Positions 22,295-31,912 of a DNA stretch of 32,662 nt are shown here, piece by piece; position 1 is the first letter of the stretch, and each line of letters starts with the position of its first letter. The position numbers and the translations under genes were made by a program. The stretch is from Bacteroidales bacterium. GTDB lineage: Bacteria; Bacteroidota; Bacteroidia; Bacteroidales; F082. The notes beneath the pieces are model-generated. The model worked only from the letters and a program-made list of their open reading frames with translations, had not been told where the DNA came from and did not search any database. The DNA lies in assembly GCA_016281295.1 (NCBI GenBank), contig JAEEII010000123.1:1-32662 (forward strand). Direction: 5' to 3'.

Positions 22295-22297
22295 GAC

Positions 22298-23104
22298 TCA
22301 ACAAGGATGGGTTTGGATTTGGACTTCAAAATACTTATGAGGCCTTTCGTAAGGCACAAGTTTGTGAGTGGGGAAGTCTTCAGGCAGATAGACAGCACAC
22401 AAGGTGTTGGAAATATGATAAATATGACTCCGTTTTTCAGCGGGTGCTCCGTCAAGTATGGCTTCCACGACATCCCATCGGATGGTCTCGGGATCCAGCC
22501 CGTAGTCGTGCCATACGATGACGGAACGGTTTCCCTTCAAAAGCTTGAAAGCAGTTTCCGTGTCTTTCCTTACACTCTCGTAGTGGTGGTCGCCATCGAT
22601 AAAGACCATGTCGTACTTGCCGAGATGTGGCTTGAAGTCAAAGGTTTGTGAGTCGCCAAAGAGTTGCTCGACATTGTCTAATGTGTTGCTGAAAAAACCG
22701 TGCAAGTCGGCATATAAAGTATTGTCAGTCAATTGAATGATTGCCTCTTTGGGGAGATTGAAAGTGACGCAGTGGGGTGCTACTTGTGCCATATTGGCAA
22801 CGCTCTCACCACGCCAGGTGCCGATTTCGAAATAGTCTTGCACCGCATAGCGTTTGCCCAAAGCCCGTAGCAAGGCAATGTCGATGGGCATGGTGGCTCC
22901 AGAAAGATAGGCGTAGGGTATGGCGGTTTCTCTGAAGTCAGGGAACAAAGTGTTGATTTCGATGACAGGTAGGCCGTCTTGAAGTCCATATTTCTTGATG
23001 ACTTCCTCCTTGTTGCTCCCTTCGTCCTGCAACACGAGGTTGAGTAGATAAGGATGCCGAATGATGCGCCCAAGGGCTTTGGTGAATTTTTGGAGTTTAT
23101 TCAT
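22298..23104 (-). CDS. SAM-dependent methyltransferase (Methyltransf_24 type)
   Basis: The 268-residue product has the class I SAM motif DYFEIGTWRGESVANM (about 90-105) and the acidic motif YDMVFIDGDHHYESVRKD, followed by VIVWHDYG. This pattern is common in glycan-cluster methyltransferases that modify sugars, but the substrate is unknown. Its start overlaps the flippase stop by eight bases and the glycosyltransferase starts three bases after its stop, so all three are likely translated together. Confidence 0.85.
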   Translation of the reverse strand: MNKLQKFTKALGRIIRHPYLLNLVLQDEGSNKEEVIKKYGLQDGLPVIEINTLFPDFRETAIPYAYLSGATMPIDIALLRALGKRYAVQDYFEIGTWRGESVANMAQVAPHCVTFNLPKEAIIQLTDNTLYADLHGFFSNTLDNVEQLFGDSQTFDFKPHLGKYDMVFIDGDHHYESVRKDTETAFKLLKGNRSVIVWHDYGLDPETIRWDVVEAILDGAPAEKRSHIYHISNTLCAVYLPEDFPTHKLVPYERPHKYFEVQIQTHPC

Positions 23105-24392
23105 GGTTGGAAGGTTGCTTGCTGAATTGCTGTTTCATTTCAAGAAGGTAATTCTGAATCTCACTTTTTCTCAGGATGAAATCTTTCCCTTTGAAATGCG
23201 ATTCTTTCAAAAAGATGATGAAAAGGAAAAGTGCGTTGACGGTGTAGGAAACTGCCGAGGTGATGGCGGCGCCTGTGACATCATAGCGGGGGATGAGGGT
23301 GAAGCCGCACGCAAAGGTGGCCACCAGCCCACATAAGGCTGCGAAGGTGTTCATCTGATAACGTCCGATGCCGGAATAATAATGCCCGAGAATCAAGAAG
23401 ATACAGTAAAACAGGATGCCTGGAGCAAGAATGCGGATGATGCCAGCCATCTCGCCAAAATCGGATCCGAAGACAAATACATAGACCTCCGATGGAAGGA
23501 GGCACAACACCAATACTGCTATGGCGGAGATGACAAGGCAGATTTTGCTTAAATCTAAGGTGAGTCTCTGTGCGTAAGCACGGTCGCTGGCGTTGGCAAT
23601 ACGGGCATACTGCACCAAGGCAATGCTGCTGCTGATAATCCAAATGGCTTCTGCGAGTGAGACAGCGTTGGAAAACACCCCGACGCGACCCACGTTGATG
23701 TATTCTTTTAACAGATAATAACTCAAACGAAGGTTGAAAAACTGTACAAAATGGCCTGTCTGGTTGAGAAATCCATATTTGAACAGGTCTTTCAAAACCT
23801 CGTGGTAGTCGTTGTCATGATCGTGGCGGAGGTTGGCATATTCGTTTCGCAACATCCACACTCCCAGTAAGAAAGTGCCTCCGTATGCCACATAGAGTCC
23901 GATGACATAACCGTAGATGTCGGTCTTTTTCAACAGGAGGTAGTAAACCACTAAGGTCAGTATCATCAGCACGGGCTGGAGCAAGGTGTTGTAGTTGGCC
24001 TTCTTGATTTCTTCTCTGCCGACCAAAAAGCGGAAATTGATGTTACTGAGCGAGGAGATGAACGAAAGGATGGCCACATGCGCAATCAGTTCGGGAGCTA
24101 GTTTTGGGTAAAAAAGCCAGAGGGCAAAGCCCATCACCACAGCGATGAAGGCCGCCCATGCTACGGAGGCCACCAAAATCTTTTTGAATGAATGTCGTGG
24201 GGCAAGGTAGATGATGCTGGCACCGCAGACAATTTCAGAGAAAATCAGGATGAATGTGATGGTGGCGAGTAATAAGGCTTGCGTGCCTTTGCCAGTGTCG
24301 CCCAGAACTTGTGAGAGGATCACGGCAATCATAAAGTTGATGACCGCTGCCGTGATTTTTGTGCCGAAGGTGTTGACAATCTTCTTGAACAT
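23097..24392 (-). CDS. Polysaccharide/lipid-linked oligosaccharide flippase (Wzx-like)
   Basis: The 431-residue integral membrane protein has about 12 hydrophobic segments and the N-terminal GTKITAAVINFMIAVILSQ, typical of the MOP/PST flippase superfamily. It should move a lipid-linked glycan across the inner membrane. The glycosyltransferase and methyltransferase that follow support that role. A GTG at 24401 would add three residues; ATG 24392 is preferred. It lies 21 bases after the lolA stop. Confidence 0.88.
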   Translation of the reverse strand: MFKKIVNTFGTKITAAVINFMIAVILSQVLGDTGKGTQALLLATITFILIFSEIVCGASIIYLAPRHSFKKILVASVAWAAFIAVVMGFALWLFYPKLAPELIAHVAILSFISSLSNINFRFLVGREEIKKANYNTLLQPVLMILTLVVYYLLLKKTDIYGYVIGLYVAYGGTFLLGVWMLRNEYANLRHDHDNDYHEVLKDLFKYGFLNQTGHFVQFFNLRLSYYLLKEYINVGRVGVFSNAVSLAEAIWIISSSIALVQYARIANASDRAYAQRLTLDLSKICLVISAIAVLVLCLLPSEVYVFVFGSDFGEMAGIIRILAPGILFYCIFLILGHYYSGIGRYQMNTFAALCGLVATFACGFTLIPRYDVTGAAITSAVSYTVNALFLFIIFLKESHFKGKDFILRKSEIQNYLLEMKQQFSKQPSNHE

Positions 24393-24413
24393 ACCTCTCA
24401 CCTGGTATTGATG

Positions 24414-25040
24414 TTACCTCATGTCGATGACTTCTACCGATGGATGTGCTTTGGCATCAAATGAGAAAAAGTCCTCTTTCCAGTCTTGGTTGAACTTCCA
24501 CTCGTCGATGTCAATAATGATGGTGTTTCCATCGTCGGTGTTGATTTTCAGATGCTTCAGCTGATTTTTCTTAGAGTCAATGGTTGCGATGACGTTTTTG
24601 TACATCCCGTCAGCAGCATTTAACTCGATGGTGCAGAAGCCTTTGTCATCGGTGCCTTTGATTTTGGCGGAGTAGTCTTTGTCGAGGGAGGTGATGATTT
24701 TGAGGGGGGTGTTGTCACTGCCGTCACTGGCATTGCTCACCATGACTTCCTCGTCTTCCACCAGATAGGTCCAGATGGTCTTCCCATCGCAAATGGTTTC
24801 TTGTTCGTCCATGACAAGCTTATAGGCATCGCCTTGAAGGTAGGCCTTGCCTTTTTGTTTTGGAGCGTTTTTGGTGTTGTCGGATTGGATGGTGTAAGAA
24901 AAGGTCATTTCCGCGTTTTTGGGATCTCTGATGGATTTTACTGCCTTCTTAATCAATTCATTAGCGTTATTTTGACCAAATCCTGTGTTGACGGCAAGCA
25001 TGAAGAGGATGCCGATGAGGTAAAAGCGTTGTTTTTTCAT
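24414..25040 (-). CDS. lolA: LolA-like outer-membrane lipoprotein carrier
   Basis: The 208-residue product has a signal peptide (about 1-22, ending GFG) and the LolA/LolB half-barrel pattern: MTFSYTIQSDN, KGKAYLQGDAYKLVMDEQE, CDGKTIWTYL and later KIITSLDKDYSAKIKGTD. It should shuttle lipoproteins across the periplasm. Its start overlaps the ftsK stop by four bases. The ftsK-lolA order is one I know from other Bacteroidota and supports the call. Confidence 0.9.
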   Translation of the reverse strand: MKKQRFYLIGILFMLAVNTGFGQNNANELIKKAVKSIRDPKNAEMTFSYTIQSDNTKNAPKQKGKAYLQGDAYKLVMDEQETICDGKTIWTYLVEDEEVMVSNASDGSDNTPLKIITSLDKDYSAKIKGTDDKGFCTIELNAADGMYKNVIATIDSKKNQLKHLKINTDDGNTIIIDIDEWKFNQDWKEDFFSFDAKAHPSVEVIDMR

Positions 25041-27925
25041 ATTCCTTGATCTTTGAGTTCGAGATCCTTCAAAATCTGTTCCAAAGCGAACTCGTTGGCG
25101 ACTTTTACTTCGCGAGACTTGCTTCCCGAGAAGGGACCGACGATGCCAGCGGCTTCCAGCTGGTCGATGATGCGGCCTGCACGGTTATATCCGAGTTTGA
25201 GTTTGCGTTGGATCATGGAAGTGGAACCTTGTTGGGTTTGGACCACGATGCGGGCTGCTTCCTCGAAGAGGCTGTCGCGTTCGTCACCGTCCTCGAAGTC
25301 GCCTCCGTCACCATTGCCGTCTTCATCAGGCACATCGGGTAACAGGAAAGGCTCGCTGAAGCCTCGTTGCTCACCGATATAAGAGGTGATGGCCTCCACC
25401 TCTGGGGTGTCGATGAAAGCACATTGCAGACGTACTAAGTCGTTGCCTGTGGAGAGCAGCATGTCACCACGACCGATGAGTTGGTTGGCACCACTTTGGT
25501 CGAGAATGGTCTTGGAGTCAACAGCGGAGATGACACGGAAGGCGATACGAGCTGGGAAATTGGCTTTGATCGAGCCGGTGATGATGTTCACAGAAGGACG
25601 TTGCGTTGCGATGATCAGGTGGATGCCAATGGCACGGGCGAGCTGTGCGAGACGCGCAATGGGTGCTTCCACATCACGGCCTGCTGTCATGATGAGGTCG
25701 GCGAACTCATCGACGACCAATACGATGTAGGGCAAGTAACGATGCCCCTCAGTGGGCAGCAATCGGCGTGTTTTGAACTTCTCGTTATATTCGATGATAT
25801 TGCGGCACTGGGCGGCCTTGAGGAGGTCGTAACGCTGGTCCATCTCGATGCACAGTGAGTTGAGCGTGCGTACCACTTTCTTCACGTCAGTGATGATGGC
25901 ATCTTCTGAGTCAGGCAGCTTGGCCAGGTAATGACGCTCGATGCGGTTGTATAAGGTGAGCTCCACTTTCTTCGGGTCCACCATGACGAACTTCAAGTCG
26001 GAGGGATGCTTGCTGTAGAGCAAGGAGGCCACGATGGCGTTCAATCCCACAGACTTGCCTTGTCCGGTGGCACCTGCCATTAGGATATGGGGCATCTTGG
26101 CCAGGTCGAAGACGTAGGTCTCGTTGGAGATGGTCTTACCGATGGCGCATGGCAATGCGAACTTGTTGTTTTGGAACTTCTCTGAAGCGAGCACACTCTT
26201 CATGGAGACTGTCTCGGGCTTCTTGTTCGGAACCTCGATGCCGATGGTGCCCTTGCCCGGGATAGGAGCGATGATACGGATGCCTAAAGCGGCGAGGCTC
26301 AATGCGATATCGTCTTCCAGGTTCTTGATCTTCGAGATACGGACACCCGCTGCTGGGACGATCTCATAGAGGGTGACCGTGGGGCCGATGGTGGCCTTGA
26401 TCTTGTCGATCTGGATGCCGTAGTTGGCCAAGGTCTCCACAATCTTGTTCTTGTTGGCTTCTAATTCTTCGTTGCTCACCTCGGCGCGTTTGTCACCGAA
26501 GTCCCTGAGCAGATCCAACGTGGGGAATTTAAAGGTGCTCAGCTCGTAGTGAGGGTCGTAAGGCGTGTCAATGGTGTGATGTTCTCCGTCTTCCTTAACG
26601 ATTTGCTCTTCCGGCGTTTTCTCGATGACAAGCTCCACGTTGGCGGCTGGGTGGTCGGATCCTGTGCCTTTGGTGGTGTTAACATCCGATGTGATGGTGT
26701 TGGTGGTAGGAGTATTGGTAGTAGGAGTAGTGGAGTCACTGGGTGCGGTTGTGTTAGCGGGGTTAACGACTTCAAGCAATGTGTTTTCAGCAGGTTTTTG
26801 TGTTCCCGTTTTCTTTTCAACAGGTTTGGTCACAGTTTCGAATCCGTCGTCAATGTTGTCTGCATGTTCTGTATTGAGACCTTGCTGGGGATTGCCCTCG
26901 GTGTGAAGTTGGTTGGTGGATTGCCTATGGATGACCGTGATTTGAGGCAGGTCGTCCAGGTCGTCAAGATCTTCTTCGTCGTCGGTTTCATCTTCTTGAT
27001 GGTCGTTGAAGCGTCTGTTGGGATCCTTGAAATGATTCCCCGAGGTGTCAATATCGTCTTGTACGACTGGATCATGGTCCATACGGTTTGGATCAGAAGG
27101 TTGTTCCTGCTTTTTTTCTTGTTTCTGGGCAAGTTTGTTGGCCCGGCGTTCCGCTCTTCGTTCACGCCATTGCCGTATGCCATCAATGTTGAGGTTGTAT
27201 TCGAAAAGTAAATATAATAGGAACACGAGTACAATGGTGAGGATGACTCCTGATTTTCCCATTAGGTTAAAGATGTTGGCGTTAAGGAATTTCCCCACAG
27301 CACCTCCAAAAATCTCGCATACCTTGTTGGGAGCGACGAAATTGATGAATCCGAAAAGTAATGGAATCCAGACGAGCGACATGATGGCGAACTTCCAGAT
27401 GTTCCACATCTTTATCTTGGTATTGATGGTTAGATGCAATCCTATGATAGTCAGTATATAGACGAAGAAGAACGCTCCTAATCCGAAGGACTCTTTGATG
27501 AGCACTTGTGCTAGGAAGGCACCGAGTTTGCCGGTGATGACATCGAACTGGATGGCTTTGTTGAACAGCAGCGTGCCTGTCTCATGATAACTGCCGTTGA
27601 AGTAGCTGACGAAATAGGAAATCAGAGACAAAGCGAGGAAGAGGGCGATGCACAGCACTAAGAAGCCGATGCCATAACGGATACGGGGATCGGGTTCCTT
27701 GGGGGCGTCGTCTTTGACTTTCTTCGGTTTCTCCGTTTTTTTCTCTTTTTTTTCATCCTTTTTCTCTTGAGGGTGCTTTTCAGCGGTCTTTTTCGAGCTC
27801 TCAATGCGTTTGGGTGAATCCGGTGCATCTGGATCATGGATGAGGATATCGAAGTTATCCTCTGTCGCTGAGGATGTTACTGGTTTAGGTTTGAAAGTGT
27901 TTTCTTTTTTCTTATTCTCTGCCAT
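25037..27925 (-). CDS. ftsK: DNA translocase FtsK/SpoIIIE
   Basis: The 962-residue product couples chromosome segregation to cell division. It has a charged N-terminal tail (1-80), four membrane helices (about 86-108, 147-166, 177-196, 225-243) and a long acidic then Thr/Asn/Pro-rich linker (about 255-480). The motor domain has Walker A GATGQGKS (618-625) and Walker B VLVVDEFADL. A C-terminal winged-helix gamma domain follows (EEAARIVVQTQQGSTSMIQR to the end). A start at 27964 lies upstream of the -7 box (27954-27961), so ATG 27925 is used. Confidence 0.96.
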   Translation of the reverse strand: MAENKKKENTFKPKPVTSSATEDNFDILIHDPDAPDSPKRIESSKKTAEKHPQEKKDEKKEKKTEKPKKVKDDAPKEPDPRIRYGIGFLVLCIALFLALSLISYFVSYFNGSYHETGTLLFNKAIQFDVITGKLGAFLAQVLIKESFGLGAFFFVYILTIIGLHLTINTKIKMWNIWKFAIMSLVWIPLLFGFINFVAPNKVCEIFGGAVGKFLNANIFNLMGKSGVILTIVLVFLLYLLFEYNLNIDGIRQWRERRAERRANKLAQKQEKKQEQPSDPNRMDHDPVVQDDIDTSGNHFKDPNRRFNDHQEDETDDEEDLDDLDDLPQITVIHRQSTNQLHTEGNPQQGLNTEHADNIDDGFETVTKPVEKKTGTQKPAENTLLEVVNPANTTAPSDSTTPTTNTPTTNTITSDVNTTKGTGSDHPAANVELVIEKTPEEQIVKEDGEHHTIDTPYDPHYELSTFKFPTLDLLRDFGDKRAEVSNEELEANKNKIVETLANYGIQIDKIKATIGPTVTLYEIVPAAGVRISKIKNLEDDIALSLAALGIRIIAPIPGKGTIGIEVPNKKPETVSMKSVLASEKFQNNKFALPCAIGKTISNETYVFDLAKMPHILMAGATGQGKSVGLNAIVASLLYSKHPSDLKFVMVDPKKVELTLYNRIERHYLAKLPDSEDAIITDVKKVVRTLNSLCIEMDQRYDLLKAAQCRNIIEYNEKFKTRRLLPTEGHRYLPYIVLVVDEFADLIMTAGRDVEAPIARLAQLARAIGIHLIIATQRPSVNIITGSIKANFPARIAFRVISAVDSKTILDQSGANQLIGRGDMLLSTGNDLVRLQCAFIDTPEVEAITSYIGEQRGFSEPFLLPDVPDEDGNGDGGDFEDGDERDSLFEEAARIVVQTQQGSTSMIQRKLKLGYNRAGRIIDQLEAAGIVGPFSGSKSREVKVANEFALEQILKDLELKDQGI

Positions 27926-27953
27926 CGTTTTTTTGTCTTCTGTGTAGAAACTG

Positions 27954-27961
27954 CAAAGGTA
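27954..27961 (-). promoter_or_regulatory. Bacteroidota -7 box (TACCTTTG) for the ftsK-lolA-glycan operon
   Basis: A TAnnTTTG match predicts transcription start near 27950 and a leader of about 25 bases. It is divergent from the box at 27995-28002, with 33 bases between them. Confidence 0.6.
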
Positions 27962-27994
27962 CACAAAAAAAACTCAAGAATTAGAGTTTTTTCT

Positions 27995-28002
27995 TACTTT
28001 TG
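27995..28002 (+). promoter_or_regulatory. Bacteroidota -7 box (TACTTTTG) for the T9SS cargo gene
   Basis: A TAnnTTTG match predicts transcription start near 28006. ATG 28025 is then about 19 bases downstream, which supports that codon as the true start. Confidence 0.62.
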
Positions 28003-28024
28003 CCTGCCTTTTTGAAGTTTTGCT

Positions 28025-30308
28025 ATGAAAAGATTTTGGTTGATAACGTTGCTTCTCTTTTTTTCAAACCTTTTCCATGCTCTGGGTCACTCCCAACTCG
28101 TTGTTTGCAGTGGATGAGTATCCCGATCACCATTGGCAACCTGTCTATTCGGATTTCAATATGACCGCTACTTTTGCTGTCAGGATTGATGGGGTGATGC
28201 AGACAAGCCCAGACCTTGAGTTAGGTGCTTTTGTTGGTGATGTCTGTAGGGCTTCTTTCCATTTGATTCTGACACCTCCGCCATTCAATACGGGCGTTTA
28301 TATCACCGAGGGTTACAATATTCAAGGATCTATAGGGGAGACCATCACGTTCCGCCTCTATGATCATAGCTCTCAGTCGGAATTGGATGTGGTTTCTAAC
28401 TATTCCATTGTTTTTCAGGCAAATCAGAATATTGGTAATGCGGTAAATCCACAATATATCGACTTTTACACCATGTCCTCCAGCTATTATATGCTTATTA
28501 CTGATGAAAGTCAGCTTGTGGAGGGTAGAAAGTATTTGATTGCCAGTGGGTTTGACGGGACTGCCATGGCCGTTGGCGGTCCACTTGAGGGTGGCACCAT
28601 CAGTGAAGGTGTCGAGATTACTTGTGCGAACAAAAAAACCAATCAATCCACTCCTGCTGTGCCAGCCCAAGGATATGTGTTTCAATTTACTTTGGGGCAA
28701 TACAATGACCTTTGGACCCTTTATGACGGTGTCAACATGAACTATCTTGTGACAGACGAAAGTGGTGATTTGAAGCTGAGTGAGAATCCGATGGGATGGG
28801 AGGTTGTTATCACTCCAGATGGGAAAGCCAAGCTCAAAGCGACGGTGTCGGAAACGGATCAATATCTTTATTATGACTCTGCTGAAGCGTTCTTTTCTTG
28901 TGATCAGGATGAGGATCTGAATGTGTTTTTGTTCGCGCAATGTGACCTTATCAGCGGAACGATGGCATCTTTAACCGTTGAAGATCCTACCAGGATGCTC
29001 GTTGTAGCGTCGGGCAGTGTTTTGGATGTCACGGATCTTAGCACGGTTCATGTGAGCAATCTGATTATTGAAGACGGGGCGCAGCTTTTGAATGCCTCTG
29101 AAGGTGTTTTGGCCACCATGCAGAAGACTGTTGAAGCATACGCGGATATTACGGTTCCTGACGGTTGGTACACGGTGGCTTCGCCCATGGTGGCTTCACC
29201 CGTGGAGGAAGGCTCCAACCTATTGTTCCCGGATTATGACCTTTATTATTTCGATGAAACCAACCTTACCCAAGAGGAATGGCGCAACTACAAAAACAAT
29301 GCAAACAATGGCTTCACGGCTTTTGAGGCAGGACGTGGCTATCTCTATGCCAATGGCACTAGCTTTACGCCCATCTTCAAAGGCACTCTGAATCATGCTG
29401 ACGTCACCTTCCCCCTGACTTATACCAATGCGCGCCCTGATGACCTGAAAGGCTTTAATTTGGTTGGCAATCCTTATCCTCACAACATCTACAAAGGGGC
29501 TGGCGGTGCCATCGATGATAACCATCTCGCCTCGGGATTCTATGTTCTTACTAATGACGGATCGTGGATGGCTGAAACCTACGAAACGGCGATCCTTCCT
29601 GGACAGGGTATCTTGGTTGAGACTGCCGTTGCTGGGGATTTGAGCATCACCAAGTCAAACGCAGTGGCAACAGGAGAGACAATTTCGATGAAACATACTA
29701 GGGGTGATGCTTTGCCCAGGATTGCGGTGAATCTGAGCAATGGAGTCTATAGTGATGTGGCTTATCTCTATCTGGGTGAAGGACGTAATCTGGATAAAAT
29801 AGGTCATTTCAACCCGAACAATCCCTCTCTTTACATCCATGAGGACAATCATGGCTTTGCCATCGCATTTATGGATGAAAGCACTGAGTCAGTTGAAATA
29901 TGGCTTGACAATCAGCTTCCTGGTGACTACACTTTGAAGGTTGATGCGAAGGATTTGAGCAATGGCTATCTTCACTTGATTGATTATGTGACGGGTGCTG
30001 ATATCGACTTGCTGCGTCATCCCAGTTATCGTTTCAAGGCTACAGGTCGAGAATACGCCAGTCGTTTCAAATTAGTGCTTCAATACGAAGCTGATTTGGA
30101 ACAGCCATTTGCTCATTTTGACGGTACTGAGTGGGTCATCAGCGACTATGAGGGTGCTGTCATGCAAGTCGTTGATGTGATGGGAAGGGTTTTATGGAAT
30201 GCTAAGGCTCAGCCACACTTCTCCACCGTGGGATTACCCTCGGGAGTGTATGTCTTCCGCCTTGTCAATGGCGAGAAGGAGCGTGTTCAAAAGGTAGTCC
30301 TCAACTAA
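28025..30308 (+). CDS. Large T9SS-exported surface protein, signal peptide out of frame
   Basis: ATG 28025 opens a signal peptide (MKRFWLITLLLFF), but that frame stops at 28115. The rest of the protein reads in another frame, where the only start is ATG 28077. Skipping one T in the T7 run at 28058-28064 joins the two frames into about 760 residues, with a signal peptide ending SLFA before VDEYPDHHW. No domain is recognised in the N-terminal 250 residues. The middle resembles the beta-rich stalk of Bacteroidota surface proteins (GWYTVASPMV, GFNLVGNPYPHNIY). The end is a type A T9SS sorting domain (VVDVMGRVLW, LPSGVYVFRL). Its function is unknown. Without the shift the 743-residue product from 28077 would lack a proper signal peptide. 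It converges on lepB with a 16-base gap. Confidence 0.82.
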
Positions 30309-30324
30309 GAGGAACGCATCAACC

Positions 30325-31839
30325 TTATTTCGGGATCCTGAACATTCTGTTCCAACGGATGCCGCCGTTGACTTTGTCGCGTGAGAACCAGATGAAGATG
30401 GCTTTGCCAACGATGTGGTTTTCAGGCACGAAGCCCCAGTAGCGTGAGTCAGCGGAGTTGTGTCGGTTGTCACCCATCATCCAGTAATAATCCATGGCGA
30501 AGGTATAGCTGTCGGCAGGCTGTCCGTCGATGAGAATCTGGCCGTTTTTGACTTGCAAGTCGTGAAGCTCGTAAGCGTGGATGATACGCTCATAGAGGGG
30601 CAGGTTCTCAAGGGTGAGTGACACGGTTTGACCTTTGCGAGGGATTTCGATAGGACCGTAGTTATCCACATTCCACGGGAAGAGGTCGGGACGGTGGGGG
30701 AAGATCTCGGCGCGGAGGTCGGCACCGGCTGGAGTGATGTCCCTTTCAACAGAGGTGATGAAAGGAAGCTTTCTCAGCTCCTCAGCCACTTTCTCGCTGA
30801 TGTGCAGGTAGGCCTCGTTGGCGTTAGGGCCTTTGTAGGCCTCACTGATGTGATAGTTGTCGAGCACTCGTTGGGTGATGCCGTTGCCCGTAGTGGTGGC
30901 GATGTAACGGAATTGCATGTTCTCGGGTTGGAACCCTGGCTCACCGTCGATGTAAACCACACCGTCTTTGATTTGAAGCTTGTCGCCGGGCATGCCGATG
31001 AGTCGTTTCACATAGTTCTCGCGCTTGTCCACCGGATGGGCGATGACTTTTCCAAAGTTATAGGGGTCGTTCCACACCCTTTCTCGCCCGTATTCACGGA
31101 TAAGGTCATAGTAACTGATGCTGCTCTGGAACTTGTCGCACACGGTATCGCCTGCAGGGTAGTTGAACACGATGGGGTCGTTGCGTTTGATGGTTGAGGT
31201 GCCTGGATAGCGATGATAGGGCAGCTTGATCCATTCCAGATAGGATTTCTTTGTGGTGCTGAAAGGCAGCGTGTTATGCACAAAGGGGAAGCTGATAGGG
31301 GTGTTCGGACGTTTGGGTCCATAGTGTATTTTACTGACAATCAGGTAGTCTCCTACGCAAAGTGACTTCTCCATACTAGAAGTCGGGATAGTGAAGGCCT
31401 CAAATACGTAAGTGCGAATAATCATGGCAGCGACCACGGCAAACACAATGGCATCGAACCATTCGCGGCCTTTGGATTTCACGGGTCTCTTGGTTGTGGC
31501 AGGATCCTGATAAGGTGTGTCTTTCACAATCAGCGGGAAGAAGATGAAAGGCAGTATGGCCGCCATGAACTCTTCCCAGACCTTGAATTTCCCAAAGCAT
31601 TTGCCCAGCTCGATGAGCATCAGGAAGAGCATGAAAACATTGATATACGGGAAGATGATGAAGAACCACCACCAGAATTTCTTTTCTTTTTTGATGATTT
31701 TCAACAGCACGAAGATGTTGTAATAGGGGATAAAGGCTTGCCAGCTCTTTTGTCCGGCGGCTTCAAACTGTTTCCATGTGAAGGCAATCGGAATGGTAAA
31801 CAAGGCCGGGATGAGGAAAATGAATAGTATTAATGACAT
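30325..31839 (-). CDS. lepB: Signal peptidase I, large Bacteroidota type
   Basis: The 504-residue product has hydrophobic N-terminal segments (about 2-20, 57-76, 92-106), a further anchor helix near 128-142, then the peptidase. The catalytic serine is in PTSSMEKSL (Ser155) and the lysine in NYVKRLIGMPGDKL (Lys278). The last conserved box is GDNRHNSADSRYWGFVP. It cleaves signal peptides at the outer face of the inner membrane. It is longer than E. coli LepB, owing to the N-terminal membrane part and a large insert (about 300-440), as is usual in this phylum. A TTG at 31848 is in frame; ATG 31839 is preferred. The upstream neighbour is dapB. Confidence 0.94.
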   Translation of the reverse strand: MSLILFIFLIPALFTIPIAFTWKQFEAAGQKSWQAFIPYYNIFVLLKIIKKEKKFWWWFFIIFPYINVFMLFLMLIELGKCFGKFKVWEEFMAAILPFIFFPLIVKDTPYQDPATTKRPVKSKGREWFDAIVFAVVAAMIIRTYVFEAFTIPTSSMEKSLCVGDYLIVSKIHYGPKRPNTPISFPFVHNTLPFSTTKKSYLEWIKLPYHRYPGTSTIKRNDPIVFNYPAGDTVCDKFQSSISYYDLIREYGRERVWNDPYNFGKVIAHPVDKRENYVKRLIGMPGDKLQIKDGVVYIDGEPGFQPENMQFRYIATTTGNGITQRVLDNYHISEAYKGPNANEAYLHISEKVAEELRKLPFITSVERDITPAGADLRAEIFPHRPDLFPWNVDNYGPIEIPRKGQTVSLTLENLPLYERIIHAYELHDLQVKNGQILIDGQPADSYTFAMDYYWMMGDNRHNSADSRYWGFVPENHIVGKAIFIWFSRDKVNGGIRWNRMFRIPK

Positions 31840-31896
31840 GGTTTGCAATGAATTTACTTGTTAACGCTGGTTGGATTGAAATAGTATTTAGGGAAG

Positions 31897-31904
31897 CAAA
31901 GGTA
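31897..31904 (-). promoter_or_regulatory. Bacteroidota -7 box (TACCTTTG) for lepB
   Basis: A TAnnTTTG match lies just after the dapB stop and predicts a leader of about 54 bases before lepB. Confidence 0.55.
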
Positions 31905-31912
31905 GGGATATT

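Noticed and set aside
26690..26760. Short-period repeats in the ftsK linker as a possible CRISPR or satellite
   Set aside because: The repeats are imperfect Thr/Asn/Pro codon runs within the reading frame, as expected for an FtsK linker; there are no regular spacers.
26549..27211. 220-codon plus-strand frame opposite the ftsK linker
   Set aside because: The Val/Gly/Phe-rich composition mirrors the low-complexity Thr/Asn/Asp linker of FtsK on the other strand; there is no promoter box.
28221..28940. 239-codon minus-strand frame inside the T9SS cargo gene
   Set aside because: It is antisense to a protein with a clear sorting domain and lacks a promoter or known motif.
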